A model generated the notes under the pieces. The model made no database searches. It was not told the DNA's origin and was given only the letters and a program-made list of their open reading frames with translations. Shown here piece after piece: positions 33,764 through 42,306 of a stretch of DNA of 64,000 nucleotides. The DNA comes from Phytophthora colocasiae (taxonomy: Eukaryota; Oomycota; Peronosporomycetes; Peronosporales; Peronosporaceae), in NCBI GenBank assembly GCA_018806915.1, contig JAGKQI010000093.1, positions 744,001 through 808,000 of the forward strand. Direction: 5' to 3'. Position 1 is the first letter of the stretch; every line of letters begins with the position of its first letter. Both the position numbers and the translations under genes were made by a program.

Positions 33764-33888
33764 CGCCGACTGGTCGAGTATGTTTGCTGCCTTTCGTTCT
33801 TCGCCGTCCAGATTTATGGTGTTTTACATCCAATCAAATGATTTTCTTTCATTTTATAGCCAATGAAAAGAAGTGTGGAGCAATCATA

Positions 33889-34107
33889 ATGGACGCAAAT
33901 GGTACAATCAAATTCACTGGCTCGAAAATGGCGGAGACGTATGCGGCGTATGCGGAGCAGGTTTCGGACGCGCTGCAGAGGATTTTAGACACAACGCGAG
34001 TGGAAATGGGTCCTGCAGTGGATTTTGTGTCCTGTGGGGTCCGATTGCACGAGCATTTCGTGCCGAAAACTTCGTTGGAAAAGCATTTAGTGCGAAAAAA
34101 CAACTAA
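33889..34107 (+). CDS. Short protein, unknown function
   Basis: 72 residues from ATG 33889 to TAA 34107. The middle is helical (YAAYAEQVSDALQRILD) and contains VDFVSCGVRLHEHF. I cannot place it in a family. It is supported only by an open frame, a good helical pattern and position downstream of a divergent promoter. A missed exon beyond 34107 is possible. Confidence 0.4.
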   Translation: MDANGTIKFTGSKMAETYAAYAEQVSDALQRILDTTRVEMGPAVDFVSCGVRLHEHFVPKTSLEKHLVRKNN

Positions 34108-34345
34108 TGATCAAGATATTGTAGACTTTAGTCATTAACGTTGCATTCTACTACTTGTGTTGTTTTCATGACAGAGGAAATGCCACGGAGAACGAAGACC
34201 TCGACCCATTAACAATCCTGCTGTGAGGAATAGTATTGTGCATGTTGAAGTGAAGTAAAGGTATCCAGACTTGACCATTCCTGAAAAGTTTTACTATGGC
34301 AGATGCATTGGAACTCAAGACACAGAAAGTAATAAAGAAGTGATA

Positions 34346-35534
34346 ATGACGGCTGAAGATGTCCAGGATGAACTACAAAGCTTGGTGGAAGCTAAAACAG
34401 AGGGGCTAGAATCATCCGTCGAAGGAGTGATTGGTGCTATTCAAAAGACGGCAAACTCTGCTGGAGAGTTCTACGACCAAGTGCTAAGGTGGAAGCGTAT
34501 CCCGCGTGCATTTGCTGTGATGAAAGATAACGAGCGAAAGCTGGTGACGTCGGCAGCATTGAGTCGGTGGTTGAATTCGGAGCTCAGTCGTCCTGGGGTG
34601 CTTCCAAATGATGAGCCCTTGGACGAGGAGCTGGTGGGGTATGTGGTGGGTCTTCTGGAGCACCCCGACTTTTGTCAACCTGATCTGTTGGTCTTGGAAC
34701 TTCACGAATTCCTAGGCTCCAGTGTTACAGTGAGTTGTGTGCATCGCGGTTAATTCTTGGTTGCTTCTATCGCTGACTATAGGGCGTTTTGGTTGCTAGA
34801 AAATTGTGCTCGCGCTTTGGAAGTTTATGATTATCGAGATCGGTCTACAGAGTGTTTTTGTACGTCGTCACTGCGTGCACGATATCGGTTAGATAGGTGT
34901 CAGCTAACTTTACGTGCCTTACCCAACCCAGAAAGCGGAGAAGACTGAGGCGAGTAACCAAATTCAAGTGAATTTCACCGCCAAAAGTCGTGAATCTACA
35001 CCCTCGGCAACAGCTTCTCAGTCACAACCTGCTGATGCAACTATCGGACGAGATTTCAAGCGTCGACGTGCTTCATATCGAGGGAAAATCGGAACGAAGA
35101 CTGGCCCTGCTGCATTTCGTGAAATGATCCAGAAGCACATGATCGGGCTCAGTGTCGAAATGGATCGTGAACTGGTGCTCGGCGGTGGTTTTCAAGATGA
35201 CGTTACCAGCGACAAGGGTCCGAACAAAGCTCAACTAAAGCGTCATGCACCTGTGAATTGGCGCGAGTTCACTGATGCCCTTGAGGTGCGCAATCGAGGT
35301 CGGTCGAAATGCCACGATCTCCACTCAAATAAAAGACGTCGATCTAAGTCCAGATCCAGATCAAGAGGGAGATCACACGCATACTCAAGAAGTAGTACGA
35401 GGTCTACTAGCAGACAGAGTCGAAGCCCAAGTTCAAGTAGAAGGTCTTGTCGTCGAGAACGTGATCGCCATCACGGAAATGAAAGGAGGCGACGTATTGA
35501 TCGGAGTCATCACCATCGTCGTGATTATCGTTAA
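34346..35534 (+). CDS. PWI-like and RS-domain protein, splicing-related
   Basis: Exons 34346-34729, 34800-34859 and 34932-35534 join in phase 0 to 348 residues. The middle 20-codon exon, translated KIVLALWKFMIIEIG, is chosen because it continues the helical domain and is followed by donor GTACGT; the other acceptor at 34791 gives a stop. Residues about 60-150 resemble a PWI-type fold (LVGYVVGLLEHPDF, LLVLELHEFLG) as in CCDC43. The C-terminal 100 residues are an Arg/Ser-rich RS domain with SRSRSR and SRSS repeats. RS domains bind splicing factors and are regulated by SR-kinase phosphorylation. A nuclear RNA-processing role is inferred. Confidence 0.72.
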
Positions 35535-35614
35535 CCTTCACAGACCTCATCAACTGAAGATCGCAACAAAAACTGATGAAGAAAGTGGCAAAGGTATAAA
35601 TACATGAGCTCGGC

Positions 35615-36112
35615 ATGGTTTCGAGCTACTCCCAGTTTCCAAGTAACCCAGCGCAGGTAAGGCTCTTCACGAACGCAATGTCGAGGCAGTGTAAACCACC
35701 TGGAGGCAGTTCGACTATGGGCTCACTGATCTTCGGTGGTGGGGACAACCAGTGTTCCTACCTCGACGAACGGAAATCACGTCGATTCAATCCTCTTCAA
35801 GCCGAAGCACCCGAACATGGCAACAACAACATGAAGCACGAAGCAGGAGCTGCTGAAATATCGTACTACTCCAAGCCAAATGCTGCACAAGAACTACGTG
35901 ATCGTCTAGCAGTCGCACCTGGCGCAGTCCCTCGAGAGACGCTGCAGCAGACGACGGCGTTGGCCATAGTTCGTCGTGGGAACCATTCAGGCACAAGTTC
36001 TGACTATTTCGCAAGTGGAATGGGCTCGGAAAATGGCGAAAACAACCAGATACGACGTACACGTCGAATGTTTGGAGGTTCAGGAGGAACTTCTCCGTTC
36101 CAGTTAGGCTAG
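35615..36112 (+). CDS. Small low-complexity protein, HN1/Jupiter-like motif possible
   Basis: 165 residues from ATG 35615; a more conservative start is ATG 35678. KPPGGSSTMGSLIFGGG resembles the PPGG-SS-FG motif of HN1/Jupiter proteins and a similar FGGSGGTSPF lies at the end. The body is hydrophilic (YSKPNAAQELRDRL). Otherwise no domain is recognised. It lies 81 bp downstream of the RS gene in the same direction. Confidence 0.45.
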   Translation: MVSSYSQFPSNPAQVRLFTNAMSRQCKPPGGSSTMGSLIFGGGDNQCSYLDERKSRRFNPLQAEAPEHGNNNMKHEAGAAEISYYSKPNAAQELRDRLAVAPGAVPRETLQQTTALAIVRRGNHSGTSSDYFASGMGSENGENNQIRRTRRMFGGSGGTSPFQLG

Positions 36113-36266
36113 ACTGGTGCTACGACAATCGAAGATTCATAAAATCTCCTTCAATTTACTTCTTTGAATTCTACTTTTTGCTACACGTCTTGCTTCGCTA
36201 TCAATAGTGTCCAGCGTTACGTCTTCTACGTGAATTGTTTATCTGAATGCATTTGAATAACGAGAG

Positions 36267-37739
36267 ATGGGTAGCTTGTTATCAAGGAACTCGGTGGTTC
36301 CGCAGCAACCGCTCTCGGTTGTAGCAGCCAATGTCGCCTCTCAAGCTGGGATAGCCAAGAAGAACAAGCATCACAAGTTCAACACTTTAGTGCCTGATCC
36401 CAGTCAATCGTCACAAACACCTCAAAGTACTGCTACATCCAAGACTTCAGCTAGTACTAACGAACTGCTGAGTCGTGGCGATCTTCGTGTTCAATTTCTT
36501 AAAGCTGTAAAACGTGGTGATGTCCAGGAAATGGCAGATGTGTTGCAGCGATATCAACAGTTAAGGCCTGAGTCTCGCGAGGATGAAAATGAAGAAATTG
36601 TCAACGAAGAACTGGTTAATATCCGAGGAATGTGGGAAAGCACACCTTTGATCTCCGCTACACAATATGCACATTGTGAAGCTGCTCTGTGGTTGCTAAG
36701 TCAAGGTGCTGATCCCCACGCCAGCAACGAGAAAGCTGTGACAGCTCTGTTGTTAGCTAGTCTTGAAGGTTTAAAGCCTGTTGTCGTACAGCTTCTAGAT
36801 GCTGTCAAAGCAAAACCGGATGCTCCAGCCATCGACAAACAGATTGGAGTTGTATACAATTCTGCTGCGGACGTTAATGTACGTTTGAGTCCTCTGTTAG
36901 CTGCCAGTATGAATGGCCACGTTGATATCGTTCGTCTTCTACTGGACTATGGAGCTCATGTAAACCAGCAAGTGATAACTATAGTAGGATCAGACGCGTT
37001 AACTACATCAGATGGAGGTTCAACTGCGTTACTACTTGGTTCACGATATGGTCATACTGGAGTTGTGGAATTGCTCTTGAAGAGGGAAGCAGACTTTACT
37101 TTACTAGATGGAACAACAGACGCGTCCGCGTTGTTATCAGCTTGTGAGCACGGTCATGAAGAGTGTGCTTTAATACTCTTAGAGTCAATGACTTCAACTA
37201 GTCAAGCGAAGCTTTCCGGTGACAACGAGACGGAGAAGTGGCAAGCTGCGAATCGTCAGGGGTTTACACCATTGCATTTTGCTGCCGCAAATGGATTACT
37301 ACATGTGTGCAAAGCTCTGCTATCTGCTCTAAAGACACAACAACACACTCTCGAAGATGAAGTGATGGCTACAGCTTTTGTAAATACTCGTGCTGGAGCT
37401 CGACGGGAGAGTGCACTTCTACTAGCAGTTCGGAAGCGACAACATGAAGTAGCTCGTCTTCTATTGGAAGCTGGAGCTGATGCTGAACTCGCAGATAGAG
37501 GTGGAAACACTGCAACGCAAGTACTTACTCGTAATAAGCAGGACACATTACTACAATTGTGTGAAGCTGCCAGTAAATCGCAGAGGCAACTTGTAATCGC
37601 CTCCCCTACTGTCGAAGACGTACTGGAGTCGACAATTAGAAAACAAATCAAGGAAGAGGAACTCCGAAAAGCAGAAGTTCATGCAGACGAAGCAGAAGCT
37701 ACTTCCACCGAGATGTTTGCCGATGTCGATGAGCGGTGA
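36267..37739 (+). CDS. Ankyrin-repeat protein
   Basis: Single exon, 490 residues. At least six ankyrin repeats follow a 55-residue N-terminal tail: TPLISATQYAHCEAALWLLSQG, TALLLASLEGL, SPLLAASMNGHVDIVRLLLDYGA, TALLLGSRYGHTGVVELLLK, TPLHFAAANGLLHVCKALL and SALLLAVRKRQHEVARLLLEAGA-like units. It has an Asp/Glu-rich C-terminal extension. MGSLLSRN at the start is a possible myristoylation site. Ankyrin proteins bind partners, and no catalytic domain accompanies the repeats. The next piggyBac element begins 85 bp beyond its stop. Confidence 0.85.
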   Translation: MGSLLSRNSVVPQQPLSVVAANVASQAGIAKKNKHHKFNTLVPDPSQSSQTPQSTATSKTSASTNELLSRGDLRVQFLKAVKRGDVQEMADVLQRYQQLRPESREDENEEIVNEELVNIRGMWESTPLISATQYAHCEAALWLLSQGADPHASNEKAVTALLLASLEGLKPVVVQLLDAVKAKPDAPAIDKQIGVVYNSAADVNVRLSPLLAASMNGHVDIVRLLLDYGAHVNQQVITIVGSDALTTSDGGSTALLLGSRYGHTGVVELLLKREADFTLLDGTTDASALLSACEHGHEECALILLESMTSTSQAKLSGDNETEKWQAANRQGFTPLHFAAANGLLHVCKALLSALKTQQHTLEDEVMATAFVNTRAGARRESALLLAVRKRQHEVARLLLEAGADAELADRGGNTATQVLTRNKQDTLLQLCEAASKSQRQLVIASPTVEDVLESTIRKQIKEEELRKAEVHADEAEATSTEMFADVDER

Positions 37740-37823
37740 AGGATTAATTTCATTCTGTATCATAAAATCCTATTACTTCAAGTTGCCTTTGTGTACGATA
37801 CACCACATTAATTAATAAGTTAA

Positions 37824-37836
37824 CCCCTCTAAAGCG
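37824..37836. repeat. Left 13-bp terminal inverted repeat of piggyBac element
   Basis: CCCCTCTAAAGCG preceded by TTAA (37820-37823). It is the exact reverse complement of 41382-41394. Confidence 0.92.
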
Positions 37837-38124
37837 AGGTTTTATTCTGTATCATACAGAATTAGATTTTATTGTGGTTTTAGTATACTTTTTAAAACTC
37901 TCATACATATTCTGTTATAAGCCTGCTTGTGGCAAAGGTACTGCGAGATGTAGTAGAAACGTTGCATCTTTGAAGCCAGCTGACACATTTACGTTTCCTG
38001 ATTGGCTATACAAATCAGCACATCACCTCAGAATCCAAATATCCCGCCTAAATTGATTGAAAACTAATTTTGGCGCCATGTTTCGCGCCCACACGTTTGG
38101 AGGAGGGAGGCAAGCGCCATGGGA

Positions 38125-38212
38125 TTCACTCACCAAATTTTCGGCCAGTTCTAGACTAGACAGAAGTGAAGAAGAACTAGGATAGAACTGGCCGAAAAGT
38201 TTGGTGTGTGAA
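38125..38212. repeat. Imperfect inverted repeat (about 29-bp arms) in the piggyBac 3' region
   Basis: Left arm 38125-38153 and right arm 38183-38212 are reverse complements apart from one indel and one mismatch, sharing the core CGGCCAGTTCTA. The loop is about 29 nt. It lies between the transposase stop (38247) and the left end, so it could form a hairpin in the transcript, or be an internal nested element. Confidence 0.75.
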
Positions 38213-38246
38213 GCAATAAGGTTCGAATCTCAACTCACTGACTGTT

Positions 38247-41173
38247 CTAATCACTATTCTCACTGGTGTTGTTCTCCTCTTTCTTCTCCTCAGCGTCATG
38301 GCGCTTACGCTTACGCTCGCGGAAGCGAATCTGCCTGAAATGTGGAGGGATTGCTGTCCCATTTGCCCACGATTGATGCCAAATTTGGCTGCACGTCAAT
38401 GTATTGCCAGACGCCTCTCGACGGACGCGATTGCAGAGAGGTACGTAGCCTCCGCGAAGTTCCGTGCAGGTGGGGCAGTAGTAACTGCTCTCATAGCTTT
38501 TTGTTTTGGGCGCAGCCATGGCCGAGCAAACTTTGCAGAGGTGCTGGCGTCTTTTCGCGTCGCGCCCGCCTTCGTACATATCGTCGGTGTTCACAAGCGT
38601 GTGGTCGCCTGCTGGCGTAGGCACTGTCACTAAATCACCTCCGCGTTGATGTTGCTCCGCAACGTGACTTTGATACATTCAGTAGCTCCACATGCAGACG
38701 GCGCATGTACTCAGCGCGAGTGGGAACTCTCTCTCCTTTCTTCAGCACATCTTTGTGCAGGATGAACGCGTTAACAATTGCCATGTCGACGAACGCTAGA
38801 AATAACTTTGTTCGATAGTACTTCTTGAAGGCCACACATCGCTGAATTGAATACCTTTGAAGCCTCAGTTGGTCGTGGTAATCAACACCTCCCATGCCGG
38901 AATGGTAATCAGCTACCAACTGCGGGCACGAGACAACAGACCTTTCGCTCTGGCCTTTATCTCTGCGTAAGACAGTCGTTTGCGTTGTTGCACAGCCAGA
39001 TGCGATCATATTCACTGGTCTTGAGTCCATCCATGACACTGCCACTAACCCCGGAAACTCTTTTGCGTGAGCAATACGATATGCACCTCGAGGCATCCCC
39101 TTTGGGCGCGTTTTTTGGTGGAACTGCACGGAGCGAGGCCACCCCAGTCGATCACTACGGTGGGTTCCAACGTAGTAGTAGCCCTTCTCAAGCAGTGTCA
39201 GCACTAGAGCGCACGAGCTGTAGTAATTGTCTGCAATGACCAATCGTTTTCCGGGTTGACCTGCGAGAGCCTTAGTAACATTGCGAATGACAGCCCTCTG
39301 AGCCACACCTTTTGCCAGTCCAGCACTGGTTTCCTTGCCAAGATAAAGCTCAACTCTGTAGAATACAGCATAGCAAATTTTACGACATACAGCATTGTGT
39401 TAGTAGGTAGCACTTGTTCTGTATGATACAGCATTAGTATTCTGTATGTACAGAATATGCACTTCTGTATCGGCTGAATATGCTCTTACCTGGAGCAATA
39501 ACCCGTGTCTGCGCAGCACGTCATGTAGCACTTGGTTCCATATTTATGCGGCTTGTCCTTGTTATAAACTCGGATGGGATTGAACTTGAATCGGTTCGGA
39601 ATAGTTCCCTCATCGAAGCTGACCCGTGCACCCAGTCGATATCCACGCCGAAATGTTTTCTCAATCACTTGCAAGACAGGACGCACCTTCCACGCCTTAT
39701 CGGTCGCCGCAGTCCTGGATGCATTACTGGCGAAATGGAGGTAACGGGTAATAGTCTTGAACCGATCCCGTTTCATGAATCTGCCGAAGGTACCACGAGG
39801 TACTGCTCCATCCTCACACGTGGCCCAGTGCGCTCAAGATCGTCAGTGGAACCGCATAGCGTCCGCGCGATCAAGAGCCCAATCACGTGAAGAATTTCAT
39901 GTGCCTTGACCGGTTTCGCGCGACGCAGCTTCTCCTCTAGCTCCTCGATAGATTGTACAGACTTCCGAGGATCTTTTGCTTGAGCAAGCAGCTGCTTCGT
40001 GCGCTGCTGCTTGGCAACCACGGGTATACACTCCAGGCGATAGTCATTTGTCTCTTTCTCGATGTGAAGCCATAGCTTCTTCGGCATAAAGTAAAAGAAC
40101 ATACCCAATGGCGACTCAGCAAAAGCTGCCGCAGACCTGGTCGGTCCATAAGAACCTCCGTACAGATCGGTTGCTCCAGGCAATTGTAAATCACCTAAAA
40201 GAATAAGATACAGAATTAGATCGATGCACGTATTCTTATTCTGTATAATACTGACTTACTGGATTGATGTTCATCGTAGATTGTCCACCCATTCACTCCA
40301 AGCTCTCTCATTGCACTGTCGTCCTGTTCGAATAACTCGCTTTCGTCCTCAAAGTCACTGTCAGACACGATATCACTGTCGTACTCCTCTCCGAGCGACG
40401 CCGGAACTCCAAGCTCTTCGTCACTGACTGCAGCATCTTCATCCTCAGCAACCACGTCACGGCTGTCACATAAGTTGATGTCGTCCGTAGCAACAGGTCC
40501 AAAAAGGTTTTCCGTCCGCAACGCATCCATAAACTGATCACCGTCAAACAACTCCAGGTAGTCGCTATCATGCCCCGTACTAACCTCTTTTCCTGGAAGG
40601 GGTTGTTCTGTAGGATACAGAATAGGACTTGTAGTATCCACAACTTCTTCTGTAACATCTGGAGCAGAAGTTTCAGCAGTAGGAGATGACGTGTCCAACG
40701 AATGCTCTTGAGCCAAGAGCGTTGCAGATTCTTCTAGAGCAGTTGGCTGAATGGGTGCCCCACCAACGCCATTCGCAGAAGACGGGAGAGACGGCGCTGG
40801 CTCGGGCTCTGGGGCGGCGAGTGGTGGTAACGCAGAGGTGACAGCGTCTGCAGTAGGAAGTGACAGTGGTAACAACAACAGCAGCCCATTCTTTCGCGCA
40901 AAGCCATCAATTCGTTTTCCCTGTCGACAAAATATGTTCTAAGTCAGTGATAATGGTAGAGCCGTGCATACAGAACATCGTACCGATAAAATAGTCCACT
41001 TTGTGCTGTGAGGCCTCCAACCGCCCACGAATCCCAGGTTTGACGTAAGTATAATCCACACTGAGACCTTGTGGCTTCCGGGCCTTCCATCCAGCTTTAC
41101 TCAGGTCTCTCCACAGTTGCTTAAAAGATTTCTCGTTCGGCGCGTTCATCGTTGAGATGAAAAGAAATCGCAA
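38247..41173 (-). pseudogene. piggyBac-type transposase gene, several frameshifts
   Basis: Coding segments on the minus strand: 41173-40984 (FKQLWRDLSKAGW domain), 40920-40260 (acidic low-complexity), 40194 to about 39780 (start of the transposase), about 39776-39490 (GRFMKRDRF, LHF, SFDEGTIPN, KPHKYGTK), 39355 to about 38670 (ADNYYSS, GTHRSDRLG, VDYHDQL, RYSIQRC) and about 38678-38247 (Zn-ribbon CKVCS, YYCPTC, PLCNR). Introns 40259-40195 and 39489-39356 have good GT-AG ends. At about 40984/40920, 39778 and 38674 the frame does not carry over, each by one nucleotide. The gene is therefore inactive as sequenced, though it retains recognisable piggyBac family features (DDE_Tnp_1_7). Confidence 0.85.
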
Positions 41174-41381
41174 AATGAACGGTTGGCAAACCTCTAGCGG
41201 ATTTATATCGTATTTTTTATGGAGGGTGAATAATCACTACCTATCTTCCCAGCATACTCCACAAGGATAATCATCGCGTCTCTACCCAATACAAATGTTT
41301 AGATGCGGATGAAAACCTTGATGGCAAGATATTATAATATTAAATCTTATCATACAGCTTAATCTGTATGATACAGAGCAG

Positions 41382-41394
41382 CGCTTTAGAGGGG
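41382..41394. repeat. Right 13-bp terminal inverted repeat of piggyBac element
   Basis: CGCTTTAGAGGGG followed by TTAA (41395-41398), mirror of the left end with no mismatch. Confidence 0.92.
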
Positions 41395-41438
41395 TTAATA
41401 ATATATTTATATATTCACGTAAGTCATTAAAATTTGCG

Positions 41439-42278
41439 ATGGCCAAGAAGCGGCGCCCGAAACTCGCGCCGCGCTACACTCGAAGTCACGACGCAGAGGA
41501 AGAGCAAGAAACGCGCATTGCAAATGCACAACAAGAGGAATTAGTGCGCGAAGTTTTCACTTCCGCCACGTGTCGCTGTTTCGTGCTCAAATGTTTTAGT
41601 GAGGCCAATTTCCACAAAAGTCTTAAATATGGTATTTGGAGCACCACCACACTTCATAATGCGCTGTTGGACCAAGTTTTCAAAAGTGACTTGACAGCAG
41701 TGAGACCAGTATTATTTTTCTTCAGGTTTGTAGAGTTTTTCATATTGATTTTAATAGTCGAGAACTTACAATTGTTGTGATAGTGTGTGCGGTACCAAAC
41801 ACTTTAATGGAGTGGCTCGCATGACGTCGGGAGTGCGTACTGGAGAGCAATTTTTACTGTGGGAAAAGCTAAAGTACGAAGGTTTCTTCCATCTTGAGTG
41901 GCTTTTGGTTAAAGATGTGCCGAACTATGTCTTCACTGGTGTTAAAATGAGCAACACGCCCACGAAGAAGTCCATTACGTCATGTCGAGACTGTGAAGAA
42001 GTGTTGTTCGAAGAGGTGAAATATGCACTCCTGGGTTTTAAGGAGGTTTTTAGTAGAACTGACGACAATTTCATGTTCACCAGGCCAATGAATTCTTGTC
42101 CATTTTCACGGAGTTTGATAGCCGCTCGAGCGCTTGGGACGATTTTGTACAATATGATCAGCATCAAGAGCTGATCGAACGCAAACGAGGTCTGAACTTG
42201 CCAGATGATGCTGACAAGGCGGACATAGAAACTTTTATCGCTCCTCTTCAACAGGACGGACCTCCAACAAGCTCGTAA
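41439..42278 (+). CDS. YTH-domain protein, putative m6A reader
   Basis: Exons 41439-41725, 41784-42015 and 42084-42278 join to 237 residues. The YTH fold is clear: FVLKCFSEANFHKSLKYGIWSTT, then FFSVCGTKHFNGVARMTSG, FLLWEKLKYEGFFHLEW, LVKDVPNYVF, SCRDCEEVLFEE and SIFTEFDSRSSAWDDF. Trp residues in YGIW and LLW match positions of the aromatic cage that holds N6-methyladenosine. The protein is almost the domain alone, with a 35-residue basic N-terminus, unlike the long YTHDF proteins. It is more like the small YTHDC-like readers of protists. The ATG is 44 bp from the piggyBac right end. Confidence 0.9.
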
Positions 42279-42306
42279 GGTGGAGTGATCTTGACAATAA
42301 GGGATG

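Larger units (their letters stand above)
37844..41379. repeat. Palindromic TTCTGTATNATACAGAA motifs distributed through the piggyBac element
   Basis: Copies or near-copies at 37844-37862, 39418-39432, 39439-39456, 40239-40253, 40606-40623 and 41361-41379. The left subterminal one is a 19-nt near-perfect palindrome, and the right one matches its core. The inner ones fall in introns and in the coding region. Confidence 0.7.
37824..41394 (-). mobile_element. piggyBac-type DNA transposon, 3.57 kb, TTAA target sites
   Basis: The element is bounded by TTAA at 37820-37823 and 41395-41398 and by perfect 13-bp inverted ends CCCCTCTAAAGCG (37824-37836) and CGCTTTAGAGGGG (41382-41394). TTAA duplication with 13-bp ends is the piggyBac signature. 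The transposase gene lies on the minus strand. Ends look intact, so the element may have moved recently or still be mobilisable in trans, but the encoded transposase is frameshifted. Palindromic TTCTGTAT-N-ATACAG motifs lie near both ends and inside. Confidence 0.9.

Noticed and set aside
34757..34948. Second-exon frame beginning AFWLLENCARAL in the RS gene
   Set aside because: It leads to a stop before the RS region, whereas the alternative acceptor at 34798/34799 keeps phase and continues into it.
38297..38633. Plus-strand frames within the piggyBac element
   Set aside because: Shadows of the transposase Zn-ribbon region on the minus strand.
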